NCBI GenBank assembly: GCA_023458595.1
Contig: JAEWYT010000023.1
Coordinates: forward strand, 111,132 to 175,131
DNA length: 64,000 nt
Source: Pseudomonadota bacterium
GTDB lineage: Bacteria; Pseudomonadota; Alphaproteobacteria; Rhizobiales; Tepidamorphaceae
Reading direction: 5' to 3'
The notes under the pieces were generated by a model. That model was not told the DNA's origin. It ran no database searches and saw only the letters and a program-made list of their open reading frames with translations. Every line of letters starts with the position of its first letter. The stretch's first letter is position 1. Shown here in pieces: positions 32,642-41,606 of the stretch. The position numbers and the translations under genes are program-made.

Positions 32642-34189
32642 GTGAACGACCAATCCCCTATCCGCGCCGAGACGCCGCGCGTCATCCGTCTCAACCCGGT
32701 CGACAATGTCGTCGTCGCCGCCGCGAAGATCCCGGCCGGCACCACGCTCGAAGCCGAGGGCGTGACGACGGCCGCCGACATTCCATCCGGCCACAAGATC
32801 GCCACGCGCACGATTCCGAAGGGCGCGGAAATCCGCAAGTACGGCCAGATCATCGGCTTCGCCTCGACCGACGTCGCGCCCGGCGAGCACGTCCACGTCC
32901 ACAACTGCGCCATGGGCGATTTCGCCCGCGACTACGCCTTCGGGGCGGAGGCGAAGCCGACGGAGTTCGTGCCGGAAGCGAAACGCGCGACCTTCCGGGG
33001 CATCGTCCGCCACGACGGCCGCGTCGCGACGCGCAACTACGTCGCCGTCGTCTCGACCGTGAACTGCTCGGCGACCGTCGCCCGCATGATCGCGGCCCAT
33101 TTCACGCCGGAGCGGATGGCGGCCTTTCCGAACGTCGACGGCGTCGCCGCCTTCGTCCACGGCACCGGCTGCGGCCTCGCCGACGCCGGCGAGGGCTTCG
33201 ACACCCTGCAGCGGACCATGTGGGGCTACGTGCGCCACGTGAACTGCGCCGGCGTGCTGCTGGTGGGCCTGGGCTGCGAGGTCAACCAGATCCGCTTCCT
33301 GATGGAGGCCTACGACCTCCACGACGAAAGCCGCTTCCAGCACATGACCATCCAGGACTGGGGCGGCACGCGGAAGGCGGTCGAGGAAGGCATCCGCCGC
33401 ATCGAGGCGATGCTGCCGGCGGCGGACGCCGTGAAGCGCGAGACCGTTTCCGCCGAGCACCTGTGCCTGGCGCTCCAGTGCGGCGGGTCCGACGCCTGGT
33501 CCGGCATCACCGCCAATCCGGCGCTGGGAGCCGCGGCCGACCTTCTCGTTCGCCACGGCGGCACGGCGATTCTCGCCGAGACGCCCGAAATCTACGGCGC
33601 CGAGCACCTCCTGACCCGCCGCGCGCCCGACCGGGCGGTCGGCGAGCGGCTGATCGAGCGGATCAGGTGGTGGGAGGACTACACCGCCCGCAACGGCGGC
33701 AACATGAACAACAACCCGTCCCCGGGAAACAAGGCCGGCGGCCTCACCACGATCCTCGAGAAGTCGCTCGGCGCCGCCGCGAAAGGGGGGACCACCAACC
33801 TCGTCGGCGTCTACAAATATGCCGAGCCGGTGACGGCAAAGGGCTTCGTCTTCATGGATTCGCCGGGTTACGATCCGGCCTCCATCACCGGCGAGGTGGC
33901 GTCGGGCGCCAACATCGTCTGCTTCACCACCGGACGCGGCTCGGTGTTCGGCTTCAAGCCGGCGCCGAGCGTCAAGCTCGCCACCAACACGGCCATGTAC
34001 GAGCGCATGTCGGAGGACATGGACGTCAACTGCGGCGAGATCATCTCGCACGGCGTCACTGTCGAGGCCATGGGCAGGCGCGTCTTCGAGCTGCTGCTCG
34101 ACGTCGCCTCCGGACGGAAATCCAGCAGCGAGGAGCTCGGTTTCGGCGACAACGAGTTCACCCCCTGGGTCATCGGCGCGACCATGTGA
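32642..34189 (+). CDS. UxaA family altronate/galactarate-type dehydratase
   Basis: A 515-residue enzyme with an N-terminal SAF domain (about 13-95: RLNPVDNVVVAAAKIPAGTTL...GEHVHVHNC) and the long UxaA/GarD catalytic part (GTGCGLADAGEGFDTLQRTMWGY..., CGGSDAWSGITANPALGAA, NPSPGNKAGGLTTILEKSLGA, GRGSVFGFKPAPSVKLATN). It should dehydrate an aldonic or aldaric acid to a 2-keto-3-deoxy sugar acid with Fe2+. The start is GTG 32642 with only a weak ribosome site. The 150 bases before it hold a degenerate palindromic repeat. It is the last gene of the sugar-acid unit; no aldolase or kinase follows. Confidence 0.88.
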   Translation: MNDQSPIRAETPRVIRLNPVDNVVVAAAKIPAGTTLEAEGVTTAADIPSGHKIATRTIPKGAEIRKYGQIIGFASTDVAPGEHVHVHNCAMGDFARDYAFGAEAKPTEFVPEAKRATFRGIVRHDGRVATRNYVAVVSTVNCSATVARMIAAHFTPERMAAFPNVDGVAAFVHGTGCGLADAGEGFDTLQRTMWGYVRHVNCAGVLLVGLGCEVNQIRFLMEAYDLHDESRFQHMTIQDWGGTRKAVEEGIRRIEAMLPAADAVKRETVSAEHLCLALQCGGSDAWSGITANPALGAAADLLVRHGGTAILAETPEIYGAEHLLTRRAPDRAVGERLIERIRWWEDYTARNGGNMNNNPSPGNKAGGLTTILEKSLGAAAKGGTTNLVGVYKYAEPVTAKGFVFMDSPGYDPASITGEVASGANIVCFTTGRGSVFGFKPAPSVKLATNTAMYERMSEDMDVNCGEIISHGVTVEAMGRRVFELLLDVASGRKSSSEELGFGDNEFTPWVIGATM

Positions 34190-34332
34190 CGGAGCCGCGC
34201 ATTGTGTCCCTGACGACACGCGCCGGGAAATCCGGTCCCGCGGGTCTTGGTGAGCCGGCACGCGTATTTGTATTATCGGCTCGTTTCGCGGCGCCGTTCG
34301 CGCGGAACGAGGGTTAGTCGGGGCAGGGGCCG

Positions 34333-34803
34333 ATGTTCGGAGCGATCCAGAAGGTCATCCGCAGCTTGAAGGTCGAGTCGGAGCCGGCGTTCGATGCCGC
34401 CGATCCGCGCGTCGCCACCGCCGCCCTCGCCGTGCATGCGATCGCCGTCGACGGCATCGTCGCCGAGCCGGAGAAGGAGAAGCTCCGGCAGATCCTGAAA
34501 CAGCATTTCGAGCTCGGCGAGGACGAGACGACCGAGCTGATAGACGAGGCGCGCCGGCGCGACCTCGAGGCGATCGACCTCTATGCCTTCACGAGCGTAC
34601 TGAAGCGCGCCCTCGACGAGAACGGCCGGCGCGGCGTCGTCGAGATGCTGTGGGAACTCGTCTACGCCGACGGCCAGGTGGACGAGATGGAGGACAACTT
34701 CATCTGGCGCGTCGCCGAGCTGCTCGGCATTTCCTCGCGCGAGCGCATCGCCCTGAGGAAACGCGTCGAGCACGCCCCCGACCACATGCCGGACGACGGC
34801 TGA
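34333..34803 (+). CDS. TerB-family protein
   Basis: A 156-residue all-helical protein. Two repeats of the TerB fold are seen: VATAALAVHAIAVDGIVAEPEKEKLRQIL and GVVEMLWELVYADGQVDEMEDNFI, each with the (V/A)DG.(V)xxxE acidic metal-binding turn. TerB-like domains bind divalent metals and occur in tellurite-resistance and stress proteins. No other ter gene is here, so tellurite resistance should not be assumed. Confidence 0.82.
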   Translation: MFGAIQKVIRSLKVESEPAFDAADPRVATAALAVHAIAVDGIVAEPEKEKLRQILKQHFELGEDETTELIDEARRRDLEAIDLYAFTSVLKRALDENGRRGVVEMLWELVYADGQVDEMEDNFIWRVAELLGISSRERIALRKRVEHAPDHMPDDG

Positions 34804-34924
34804 CGGCGGGCCGCGGGCGCGGTTTTCCCGAGACGACCTTGAGTCCCGGTCAGAAAACCGCTACGCAAGCGCCTTCTTCGAACATCGGGCGCCTCGCCGC
34901 ACGAGCCGGCAGGGCGGGAATCTT

Positions 34925-35716
34925 ATGGCCGAAGGCCGACTGAGCGGAAAACGGGCATTCATAACGGGCGGCGCCGGCGGGATCGGCGGGACGATCGCCC
35001 GCGCCTTCGCCTCGCAGGGCGCCCGCGTCATGGTCACCGACATCGCCGGCCCCGCCGCCGAGGCGGTCGCCGCCGGCATCAACGCGGACACGCCGGACGC
35101 AGCCTTCGCCTGCGCCCACGACGTGACGTCCGAGGCCGACTGGACCAACGCGCTGGCGAAGGCGAACGACGCCCTCGGCGGCATCGACGTCCTCGTCAAC
35201 AACGCCGGCATCTGGGCGGTCGGCTCCGTCGAGGAGACGAGCCCCGAGGAATGGCGCCGCTGCATGAGCATCAACCTCGATTCCGTCTATCTCGGCATGC
35301 GGCTGGCCATTCCCTATCTGCGCGACAGCCAGCCCGCCTCGATCATCAACGTCTCCTCGATCGCGGGCATCGTCGCCGGCCACAACGTCGCCGCCTACAA
35401 CGCCTCGAAGGCCGGCATGTGGATGCTGACCAAGTCGACCGCGCTCCACTGCGCCCAGCGCGGCGACGACATCCGCGTCAACTCGATCCATCCGACCTTC
35501 ATCGAGACCGGCCTCCTGCAGGACGTCTTCGCCCGCGGCGGCGAGCGCAAGCCGCTGAGCGACGACCAGCGCGACAAGCTCACCCGGCAGATCCCGCTGC
35601 GCCGGCTCTGCACGGTCGAGGACGTCGCCTACGCCGCCATCTACCTGGCGAGCGACGAATCCCGGTATATGACGGCCACCGAAATCAAGCTCGACGGGGG
35701 TTTGAGCGCCATGTGA
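34925..35716 (+). CDS. SDR family oxidoreductase
   Basis: A 263-residue classical short-chain dehydrogenase: TGGAGGIGGTIA (cofactor loop), DVLVNNAGIWA, Ser in INVSSIAG, and YNASK (Tyr/Lys). An Asp at the end of beta-2 (VTDIAG) favours NAD over NADP. The end LDGGLSAM is typical of glucose-1-dehydrogenase/cyclohexanol dehydrogenase-like members. The substrate is unknown. The next gene begins 2 bases after its stop. Confidence 0.86.
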   Translation: MAEGRLSGKRAFITGGAGGIGGTIARAFASQGARVMVTDIAGPAAEAVAAGINADTPDAAFACAHDVTSEADWTNALAKANDALGGIDVLVNNAGIWAVGSVEETSPEEWRRCMSINLDSVYLGMRLAIPYLRDSQPASIINVSSIAGIVAGHNVAAYNASKAGMWMLTKSTALHCAQRGDDIRVNSIHPTFIETGLLQDVFARGGERKPLSDDQRDKLTRQIPLRRLCTVEDVAYAAIYLASDESRYMTATEIKLDGGLSAM

Positions 35717-35718
35717 AG

Positions 35719-36450
35719 ATGGCGCGGAACGCCATGCCCCGACCGGTTCTCATCGTTCTGCATCAGGAAGCCTCGACGCCGGGGCGCATCGGCCAGGCGC
35801 TTCAGCGCCGCGGCTACGACCTCGACATCCGCCGCCCGGTACTCGGGGAGGACCTGCCGGCCAGCCTTGCCGGCCACGCCGGCGCCGTCGTCTTCGGCGG
35901 GCCGCAGAGCGCCAACGACGACCACGACTACATCCGCCGCGAGATCGACTGGATCAACGTGCCGCTGAGGGAGAACGCGCCCTATCTGGGCGTGTGCCTC
36001 GGCGCCCAGCAACTCGTCAGGACGCTCGGCGGCAAGGTGTCGCCGCATCCGCAAGGCTGCGCCGAGGTGGGCTACTACCCGCTGCGCGCGACCGATACGG
36101 GCCGGACGATGATGGACTGGCCCGAAATGGTCTACCAGTGGCACCGGGAAGGCTTCGAGGTTCCGAACGGGGCCGAGCTTCTGGCCAATGGCGATCTCTT
36201 CGAGAACCAGGCCTTCCGTGTCGGCCGCTGCGCCTTCGGCGTCCAGTTCCACGCCGAACTGACGCTCGCCATGATGCATCGCTGGACCGTGCGCGGCGCC
36301 GCCCGCATGGACATGCCCGGGGCCCAGGCCCGCCGCGACCATTTCGAGGGACGCTCGGTCTACGACCCCGACATCCGCCGGTGGCTCGAGGACTTCCTCG
36401 ATCTGTGGCTTTCCGGCGACCCCCGCGGCCTGGCGCAGGCCGCCGAATAG
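35719..36450 (+). CDS. Class I glutamine amidotransferase-like protein
   Basis: A 243-residue single-domain glutaminase-fold protein: catalytic Cys 93 in GVCLGAQQL, His 178 and Glu 180 in FGVQFHAEL. No synthetase domain is fused, so it resembles GMP-synthase-like stand-alone amidotransferases that hydrolyse gamma-glutamyl compounds or serve a partner. ATG 35719 is preferred; GTG 35713 and ATG 35734 are in frame. Probably co-transcribed with the SDR gene upstream. Confidence 0.85.
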   Translation: MARNAMPRPVLIVLHQEASTPGRIGQALQRRGYDLDIRRPVLGEDLPASLAGHAGAVVFGGPQSANDDHDYIRREIDWINVPLRENAPYLGVCLGAQQLVRTLGGKVSPHPQGCAEVGYYPLRATDTGRTMMDWPEMVYQWHREGFEVPNGAELLANGDLFENQAFRVGRCAFGVQFHAELTLAMMHRWTVRGAARMDMPGAQARRDHFEGRSVYDPDIRRWLEDFLDLWLSGDPRGLAQAAE

Positions 36451-36810
36451 CGCCCCGGATTTTTCGCATTTTGCGAATTGCCTCGCAGATTGCGAAATCC
36501 GGATTGGATGGCCCCGGACCGACCATACAAGATATGGGCTGGTCGCCGCCGCCATCCGCCATATTTCGTTTCAAGCGACGTTTACCTTAACTGGCAAGCC
36601 GATTGCAGTCGAACCGGTCAGGCTGACATCTGGTCGTGCGTAGTCAGCCCGAACTGGATGGGGGGTAGCGATGATCGCGACCCCTTTCCGCTACCTCCCA
36701 TCCCCTTCATTCCCCCATCTCCGATGCCCTCCCGATACCCGGCTCCGGCGGAACGGCTGGACAACCGGCGCGCTTTTTGACAGTCGTGTCGCGCGACGGG
36801 AAGGAAAGCG
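36451..36810. other. Intergenic region with inverted repeats before the methyltransferase
   Basis: 360 bases with no convincing gene. At 36456-36502 arms CCGGATTTTTCGCA and TTGCGAAATCCGG face each other, with a smaller palindrome TTCGCA-TTT-TGCGAA nested in the left part (36463-36477). A second inverted repeat, GGCTGAC/GTCAGCC, lies at 36621-36649. The first could serve as terminator of the amidotransferase gene or as an operator. Confidence 0.5.
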
Positions 36811-37593
36811 ATGAGCAGCGACAAACAGGCCCAATCGCCCGACGGGATCGCGAGGGCACGGGACACCGTCCGGCGCGAGGCGTTCTTCTGGGGCGACGAC
36901 GTTTCGGACACCTATTTCGCCGCCGCCGAGGCGGCGATGGACGAGCAGTGGGCCGATCTGATCACGCCCGTCCTGAGGCGCCATCCGATCGACTATTCCG
37001 TGATCATGGAGCTTTCCTGCGGGCACGGGCGCAACAGCGCCAAGCTGTCGCCCCTGGCCGGCCGAATGATCCTGGTCGACGTCAATCCGGACAACATCGC
37101 GTTCGTCAGGACGCGGTTCGACACCGCCAGGCACCGTTTCGTGCTCAATTCCGGCTACGATCTCGCCGACATCGCCGACGGCGAGGCGACCTTCGTCTAC
37201 AGCTTCGATTCGATGGTGCATTTCGACGCCGGGCTCGTCGCCCTCTACGTCCCGGAATTCGCCCGCGTGCTGAAGCCCGGCGGCTACGGCTTCATCCATC
37301 ATTCGAACTACAGCGAAGGCCGCGCCCTCAGGGACCTGCCGCGCCGGCTCAAGCAGCGCTTCTACCGGGCGCTGGTGCTGGCGATGCACGGCAAGGAGCG
37401 CTTTCCGCATCTGGCCACCGCGTCGAATTCGGGATTCCGCGCCAATCCGCACTGGCGGGCGATCAATTCCAGGGAGAATTTCGCCGATCTCTGCCGCAAG
37501 GCGGGCCTCGAGGTCGTCGAGCAGACGGTGATCGACTGGGGCGGCGTGCGCGACCTCGACTGCCTGACGGTCTTCCGCCGCCCGGCGGCATAA
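36811..37593 (+). CDS. SAM-dependent class I methyltransferase
   Basis: A 260-residue Rossmann-fold methyltransferase: SAM loop MELSCGHGRNSAKLSPLAGRMILVDVNPDNI (ELSCGHG in place of ExGxGxG), FVYSFDSMVHFDAGLVALYVPEFARVLKPGGYGFIHHSN, typical of the Methyltransf_11/25 group. AAGGAAAGCG precedes the ATG. The acceptor is unknown; small-molecule or lipid/sugar methylation is likely. Similar palindromes lie on both sides of the gene (36456-36502 and 37660-37683). Confidence 0.82.
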   Translation: MSSDKQAQSPDGIARARDTVRREAFFWGDDVSDTYFAAAEAAMDEQWADLITPVLRRHPIDYSVIMELSCGHGRNSAKLSPLAGRMILVDVNPDNIAFVRTRFDTARHRFVLNSGYDLADIADGEATFVYSFDSMVHFDAGLVALYVPEFARVLKPGGYGFIHHSNYSEGRALRDLPRRLKQRFYRALVLAMHGKERFPHLATASNSGFRANPHWRAINSRENFADLCRKAGLEVVEQTVIDWGGVRDLDCLTVFRRPAA

Positions 37594-37659
37594 GCCACCG
37601 CGATCGCAAGCGGCACAATACGGCAGCCTGTCGAGGAAACGGCCGGTGGAGCCCCCGGA

Positions 37660-37683
37660 GGATTTCGCATTTTTGCGAAATCC
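37660..37683. repeat. Perfect palindrome after the methyltransferase gene
   Basis: Ten-base arms GGATTTCGCA and TGCGAAATCC around four T. It shares its core with the palindrome at 36463-36477. Being followed by no T run it is not a standard terminator. Confidence 0.6.
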
Positions 37684-37730
37684 GACAAACGGAAATAACC
37701 GGGACGGCACCGATCCGCCCGAAGGCGGAT

Positions 37731-37806
<76 letters not shown>

Positions 37807-37945
37807 AAGGTATCCGGGTGGCGGGATTTAGTGTCGCGACCCCGTGGCTGTCAAGCATGACACCGCGCCGAATGGCCGCCGAGGGTTGCGGTTGCGCATC
37901 CGGATCGCTAGATCGTTGTCTCGCGAAACGCGGGTCCATCGAATC

Positions 37946-38236
37946 ATGCGCGCTATCCTCGACGTCATCCTGATCGCCCTCCAGCTCTACGTCTGGATCG
38001 TCATCGCCTCGGCGATCTTCAGCTGGCTCATCGCGTTCAACGTGGTCAACACGCGCAACCAGTTCGTCAGCATGGTGGGCGAAGCGATGTGGCGCCTGAC
38101 CGAGCCGGCCCTGCGACCGATCCGGCGCTTCACCCCCAACCTCGGCGGCATCGACATCTCGCCGGTGATCCTGCTGCTGCTGATCTTCCTGATCCAGCGC
38201 ATCATCATCCTCTACATCTATCCAGCGGTTTTCTGA
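37946..38236 (+). CDS. YggT family integral membrane protein
   Basis: A 96-residue protein with two hydrophobic spans: LDVILIALQLYVWIVIASAIFSWLI and PVILLLLIFLIQRIIIL. The sequence TEPALRPIRRFTP...GGIDISP between them is the YggT family signature. The family is implicated in osmotic shock response or cell-envelope placement. It sits upstream of yggU-like and folD genes, a conserved order in alphaproteobacteria, all on the plus strand and tightly packed. Confidence 0.9.
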   Translation: MRAILDVILIALQLYVWIVIASAIFSWLIAFNVVNTRNQFVSMVGEAMWRLTEPALRPIRRFTPNLGGIDISPVILLLLIFLIQRIIILYIYPAVF

Positions 38237-38242
38237 GCCGAT

Positions 38243-38590
38243 TTGACCGCCGACCGCCCCTCGAGCTGGTACCGGGCGGCAGCCGGCGGCGTCGACATCC
38301 GCGTGCGGCTGACGCCGAAGGGCGGCCGCGACGGCATCGAGGGACCGCTGGCGCTGTCGGACGGAAGCCTCGTCCTCGCCGCCCGCGTGCGCGCCGCCCC
38401 GGAGAAGGGCGGGGCCAATGCGGCGCTCGAAAAGCTGATCGCCGACACGCTCGGTGTCGCGCGAGCGACCGTCGCCGTCGCATCCGGCCACAAGGCGCGG
38501 CTGAAGACGGTGCATGTTTCCGGCGACGCCGCGGAACTCGGACGCGCGCTCGCCGCGCTCGAAGCGAACACGAAAGGGGATCGCCCATGA
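38243..38590 (+). CDS. DUF167 (YggU) family protein
   Basis: A 115-residue small alpha/beta protein: IRVRLTPKGGRDGIEG at the start and LAARVRAAPEKGGANAALEKLIADTL with VASGHKARLKTV, the DUF167 signature. TTG 38243 is the start, 6 bases after the YggT stop. The stop overlaps the folD ATG (ATGA). Its biochemical role is not established. Confidence 0.87.
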   Translation: MTADRPSSWYRAAAGGVDIRVRLTPKGGRDGIEGPLALSDGSLVLAARVRAAPEKGGANAALEKLIADTLGVARATVAVASGHKARLKTVHVSGDAAELGRALAALEANTKGDRP

Positions 38591-39468
38591 CGGCAAGGAT
38601 CATCGACGGCAAGGCGACGGCCGAGGCGCTGCGCGGAGACGTGGCAAGGGCGGTCGCGAAGCTGAAGACCGGACACAGCATCACGCCGGGCCTCGCCGTC
38701 GTCCTCGTCGGCGAGGACCCCGCGAGCGCCGTCTATGTCCGCAACAAGGGCAAGCAGACCGTCGAGGCCGGCATGAATTCCTTCGAGCACAAGCTCGACG
38801 CCTCGACCGGCGAGGAGGAGCTGCTGGCGCTGGTGCGCAAGCTCAACGCCGATCCGGCCGTCAACGGCATCCTCGTCCAGCTTCCCCTGCCCAGGCAGAT
38901 CGATTCGGCCGCGGTGATCGACACGATCGATCCGGCCAAGGACGTCGACGGCTTCCACGTCGTCAATGCCGGCCGCCTCGCCACCGGCCTGCCGGCCATG
39001 GTGCCCTGCACCCCGCTCGGCTGCATCATCCTGGCAAAACAGGTTCACCCCGACCTCACCGGCATGGAGGCCGTCGTCGTCGGGCGCTCCAACATCGTCG
39101 GCAAGCCGGTCGCCCAGCTCCTCCTCAACGAGAACTGCACGGTGACGATCGCCCATTCGCGCACGAAGGACCTGCCCGACGTCTGCCGCCGCGCCGACAT
39201 CCTGATCGCCGCCGTCGGCCGCCCGGAGATGATCAAGGGCGAATGGATCAAGGAAGGCGCGACCGTCATCGACGTCGGCATCAACCGCGTCGATGCCGGC
39301 GACGGCAAGAGCCGGCTCGTCGGCGACGTCGCCTTCCAGGGCGCGCAGGCCAATGCCGGCGCCATCACGCCGGTGCCCGGCGGCGTCGGCCCGATGACCA
39401 TCGCCTGTCTTCTGCGCAACACCGTGGAAGCCACCTGCCGCCAGAACGGCATCGAGCCCCTGATCTGA
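38587..39468 (+). CDS. folD: Methylenetetrahydrofolate dehydrogenase/cyclohydrolase FolD
   Basis: A 293-residue bifunctional enzyme interconverting methylene-, methenyl- and formyl-tetrahydrofolate with NADP. Family signatures: VGEDPASAVYVRNKGKQTVEAGM (catalytic Lys in the Y-x3-K pattern), GILVQLPLP, DVDGFH, PCTPLGC, GRSNIVGKPVAQLLL (cofactor loop) and ITPVPGGVGPMTIACLL. Full length for the family. ATG overlaps the upstream DUF167 stop. Confidence 0.97.
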   Translation: MTARIIDGKATAEALRGDVARAVAKLKTGHSITPGLAVVLVGEDPASAVYVRNKGKQTVEAGMNSFEHKLDASTGEEELLALVRKLNADPAVNGILVQLPLPRQIDSAAVIDTIDPAKDVDGFHVVNAGRLATGLPAMVPCTPLGCIILAKQVHPDLTGMEAVVVGRSNIVGKPVAQLLLNENCTVTIAHSRTKDLPDVCRRADILIAAVGRPEMIKGEWIKEGATVIDVGINRVDAGDGKSRLVGDVAFQGAQANAGAITPVPGGVGPMTIACLLRNTVEATCRQNGIEPLI

Positions 39469-39520
39469 CCCTCCGCACCCGCTCGTCCGCGCGAAGGCGG
39501 AATACGGGCCGTCCGCGGCG

Positions 39521-40057
39521 CTACCCCTTGTCCGCCTGCGCCCGCTCGATCGCTTCGGTGATCAGCCGCTTGGCCTCCTCCGCGTCGCCCCAGCGCACGA
39601 CCTTCACCCACTTGCCCTGCTCCAGATCCTTGTAGTGCTCGAAGAAGTGCGTGATCTGGTCGAGGGTGATCTGCGGCAGGTCCTCGTGGGTCTTCACCTT
39701 GTCGTAGCGCCGTGTCAGCCGGTGCGCGGGGACGGCGATCACCTTCTCGTCCTGGCCCTTCTCGTCCTCCATGATCAGCACGCCGATCGGCCGGCAGGCG
39801 ATCACCGCGCCGGGCACGATCGGCCGCTGGTTCGGCACCAGAACGTCGATCGGATCCCCGTCCTCCGACAGGGTGTGCGGGACGAAGCCGTAGTTCCCGG
39901 GATAGCGCATCGGGGTGTAGAGGAACCGGTCGACGAACATCGTGCCGGCCGCCTTGTCCATCTCGTACTTGATCGGCTCGCCGCCGACGGGCACTTCGAT
40001 GATCACGTTGACCTCTTCGGGCGGGTTGTCGCCGATCGGCACCGCGTCGATACGCAT
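39521..40057 (-). CDS. ppa: Inorganic pyrophosphatase
   Basis: A 178-residue class I soluble pyrophosphatase. The active site is visible as YPGNYGFVPHTLSEDGDPIDVLV (the D-G-D-P-I-D signature that binds Mg2+) with the E/K/R residues VIIEVPVGGEPIKYEMDK and the C-terminal YKDLEQGKWVKV. It hydrolyses PPi to drive biosynthetic reactions. Own transcription unit, convergent with folD. Confidence 0.97.
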   Translation of the reverse strand: MRIDAVPIGDNPPEEVNVIIEVPVGGEPIKYEMDKAAGTMFVDRFLYTPMRYPGNYGFVPHTLSEDGDPIDVLVPNQRPIVPGAVIACRPIGVLIMEDEKGQDEKVIAVPAHRLTRRYDKVKTHEDLPQITLDQITHFFEHYKDLEQGKWVKVVRWGDAEEAKRLITEAIERAQADKG

Positions 40058-40165
40058 GGGTGGCTCCTGTCCTGGATAGTGGCGAGACTACTGGCGGTAC
40101 CCGGCCCGACGAGGCAATGTGGACCCACGATTCGCCCAGCAGGTCGAACCGACCGGGAGGCCGGA

Positions 40166-40735
40166 ATGCGAGCGCACAGATCATTCATTGTGGGCGGAGT
40201 TGTGGCCGCCGCGCTCGGTGCTGCCGCGCACGTCCGCGCGGCCGGGCCGACGAGCGCCTACTCGAAGATCGACATCGACGCGTGCAGCGTCTTCCGCCAC
40301 GACGAGGAGAGCGGCTCGACGTCCTGGTTCTGCCCGGCGATCCCCAACCAGGCGCTCTGGATCGCCGAGGGGGATCTCCGCTTCTTCGTCTCCTTCGGCA
40401 GGGCGGCGGAAGTCCAGGTCGCCGCTGAGCAGACCCTGCCGCCCTTCAACCGGATCGGCGGCACGCTCGAATGGCGGCTCGGGCCCGACGGCGAAGCCTT
40501 CGCGACGATCCTCAGATGGTTCACAGAATTCGACGACGGCCGCGTCGGCCAGGTCCTCGTCGTCACCAAGCTAGGCGACGAGGGCACCTGCCACGTCGCC
40601 TATGTCGATGCGCTGGCCAACAAGAACGCCAACGAGCTCGCCCGCCAGGCCGCCGATACCCTGAGCGCCGGCTTCGACTGCGAGACGCAGGAACCCGTCG
40701 TCGTCGGCACGCCCGGCTGGAGCCTCGGAAACTGA
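40166..40735 (+). CDS. Secreted four-cysteine hypothetical protein
   Basis: A 189-residue exported protein with a signal peptide (1-25, cleavage after VRA). The mature part has four Cys (DACSVF, WFCPAI, GTCHVAY, GFDCETQ), likely two disulfides, and a compact beta-rich profile. GGGAGG precedes the ATG. It overlaps the next gene, a secreted esterase-like protein, by 4 bases. I know of similar conserved secreted proteins in this order but no function. Confidence 0.72.
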   Translation: MRAHRSFIVGGVVAAALGAAAHVRAAGPTSAYSKIDIDACSVFRHDEESGSTSWFCPAIPNQALWIAEGDLRFFVSFGRAAEVQVAAEQTLPPFNRIGGTLEWRLGPDGEAFATILRWFTEFDDGRVGQVLVVTKLGDEGTCHVAYVDALANKNANELARQAADTLSAGFDCETQEPVVVGTPGWSLGN

Positions 40736-41592
40736 TCCGGTCCGCAGCCCGGCGTCTGCGGTTCGGCGCGGCCGCCGCGCTCCTGCTGCTCGTCGCGTCG
40801 GACCGGGGCCTCGCCGGCGCGGCGTTTTCCGACTTCAACGTGATCGAGGACGTCACCTACGGCGACGATTTCCGGCAGACGATGGACGTCTACCTGCCGG
40901 AGAAGGCGGAGGATCCGCCCGTTATCCTGATGGTCCACGGCGGCGCATGGGCGGGCGGCGACAAGCGGACCGAGAGCGTCGTCGCCGACAAGGCGGCGCA
41001 CTGGCTTCGGCGCGGCTACGTCTTCGTTTCCGTGAACACGCGCCTCGTTCCCGACGCCGGTCCGGTCGCCCAGGCCGAGGACGTCGCACGGGCGCTCGCT
41101 GCCGCTCAGGCGATGGCCGGCACCTGGGGCGGCTCTGCGGATCGCTTCGTGCTGATGGGCCACTCCTCCGGTGCCCATCTCGTCTCGCTGCTCGCCGCCG
41201 ACCCTGCCCTCGCCGCGGCGCACGGCGCGAAGCCCTGGCTCGGCACCGTGTCGCTCGACGCCGGCGCCTACGACATCGTCGAGATCATGGGCCGGGGCCA
41301 CGCCGACTTCTTCGACCGGGCCTTCGGTGCCGATCCGGCCTATTGGAAGAGGGCCTCGCCGATCCATCGGCTGACGGGGAAGCCGGCGCCGATGCTGCTC
41401 GTCTGCTCGAGCCTCGGCGGCAGGTCCTGCGCTCAGGCCGAAGCCTTCGCGAAGGCGGTCGGCGCGAAAGGCGGCGCGGCGGACGTCCTGCCCGTGCCGC
41501 TGCGCCACATGGCGATCGACGACGACCTCGGCCTGCCGGGCGAATACACCGACGGCGTCGATTCGTTCCTGAAGTCGCTCGGATTGCCGTGA
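40732..41592 (+). CDS. Secreted alpha/beta-hydrolase (esterase/lipase-like), probable CTG start
   Basis: A 286-residue BD-FAE/HSL-type hydrolase: oxyanion HGGAWAGGDKR, nucleophile elbow GHSSGAHLV, TVSLDAGAYD, and a C-terminal LRHMAIDDD with the catalytic His. The frame needs a signal peptide (RRLRFGAAAALLLLVAS) for an outside location, but no ATG, GTG or TTG exists between the last stop-compatible position and this peptide. A CTG at 40732 overlaps the upstream TGA (CTGA), just as ATGA does elsewhere. GTG near 40840 would omit the signal peptide. Confidence 0.75.
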   Translation: MIRSAARRLRFGAAAALLLLVASDRGLAGAAFSDFNVIEDVTYGDDFRQTMDVYLPEKAEDPPVILMVHGGAWAGGDKRTESVVADKAAHWLRRGYVFVSVNTRLVPDAGPVAQAEDVARALAAAQAMAGTWGGSADRFVLMGHSSGAHLVSLLAADPALAAAHGAKPWLGTVSLDAGAYDIVEIMGRGHADFFDRAFGADPAYWKRASPIHRLTGKPAPMLLVCSSLGGRSCAQAEAFAKAVGAKGGAADVLPVPLRHMAIDDDLGLPGEYTDGVDSFLKSLGLP

Positions 41593-41606
41593 GGCCGGCC
41601 GGCGGG

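Noticed and set aside
30704..34261. Open frame of ~1185 codons on the minus strand opposite the sugar-acid genes
   Set aside because: Antisense to three genes with clear families; no motif of its own.
34333..34803. Tellurite resistance locus
   Set aside because: Only a single TerB-like gene is present; the other ter genes are missing.
36478..36780. 100-codon plus-strand frame before the methyltransferase
   Set aside because: Overlaps the inverted repeats, has no ribosome site and a Pro/Arg-rich low-complexity product.
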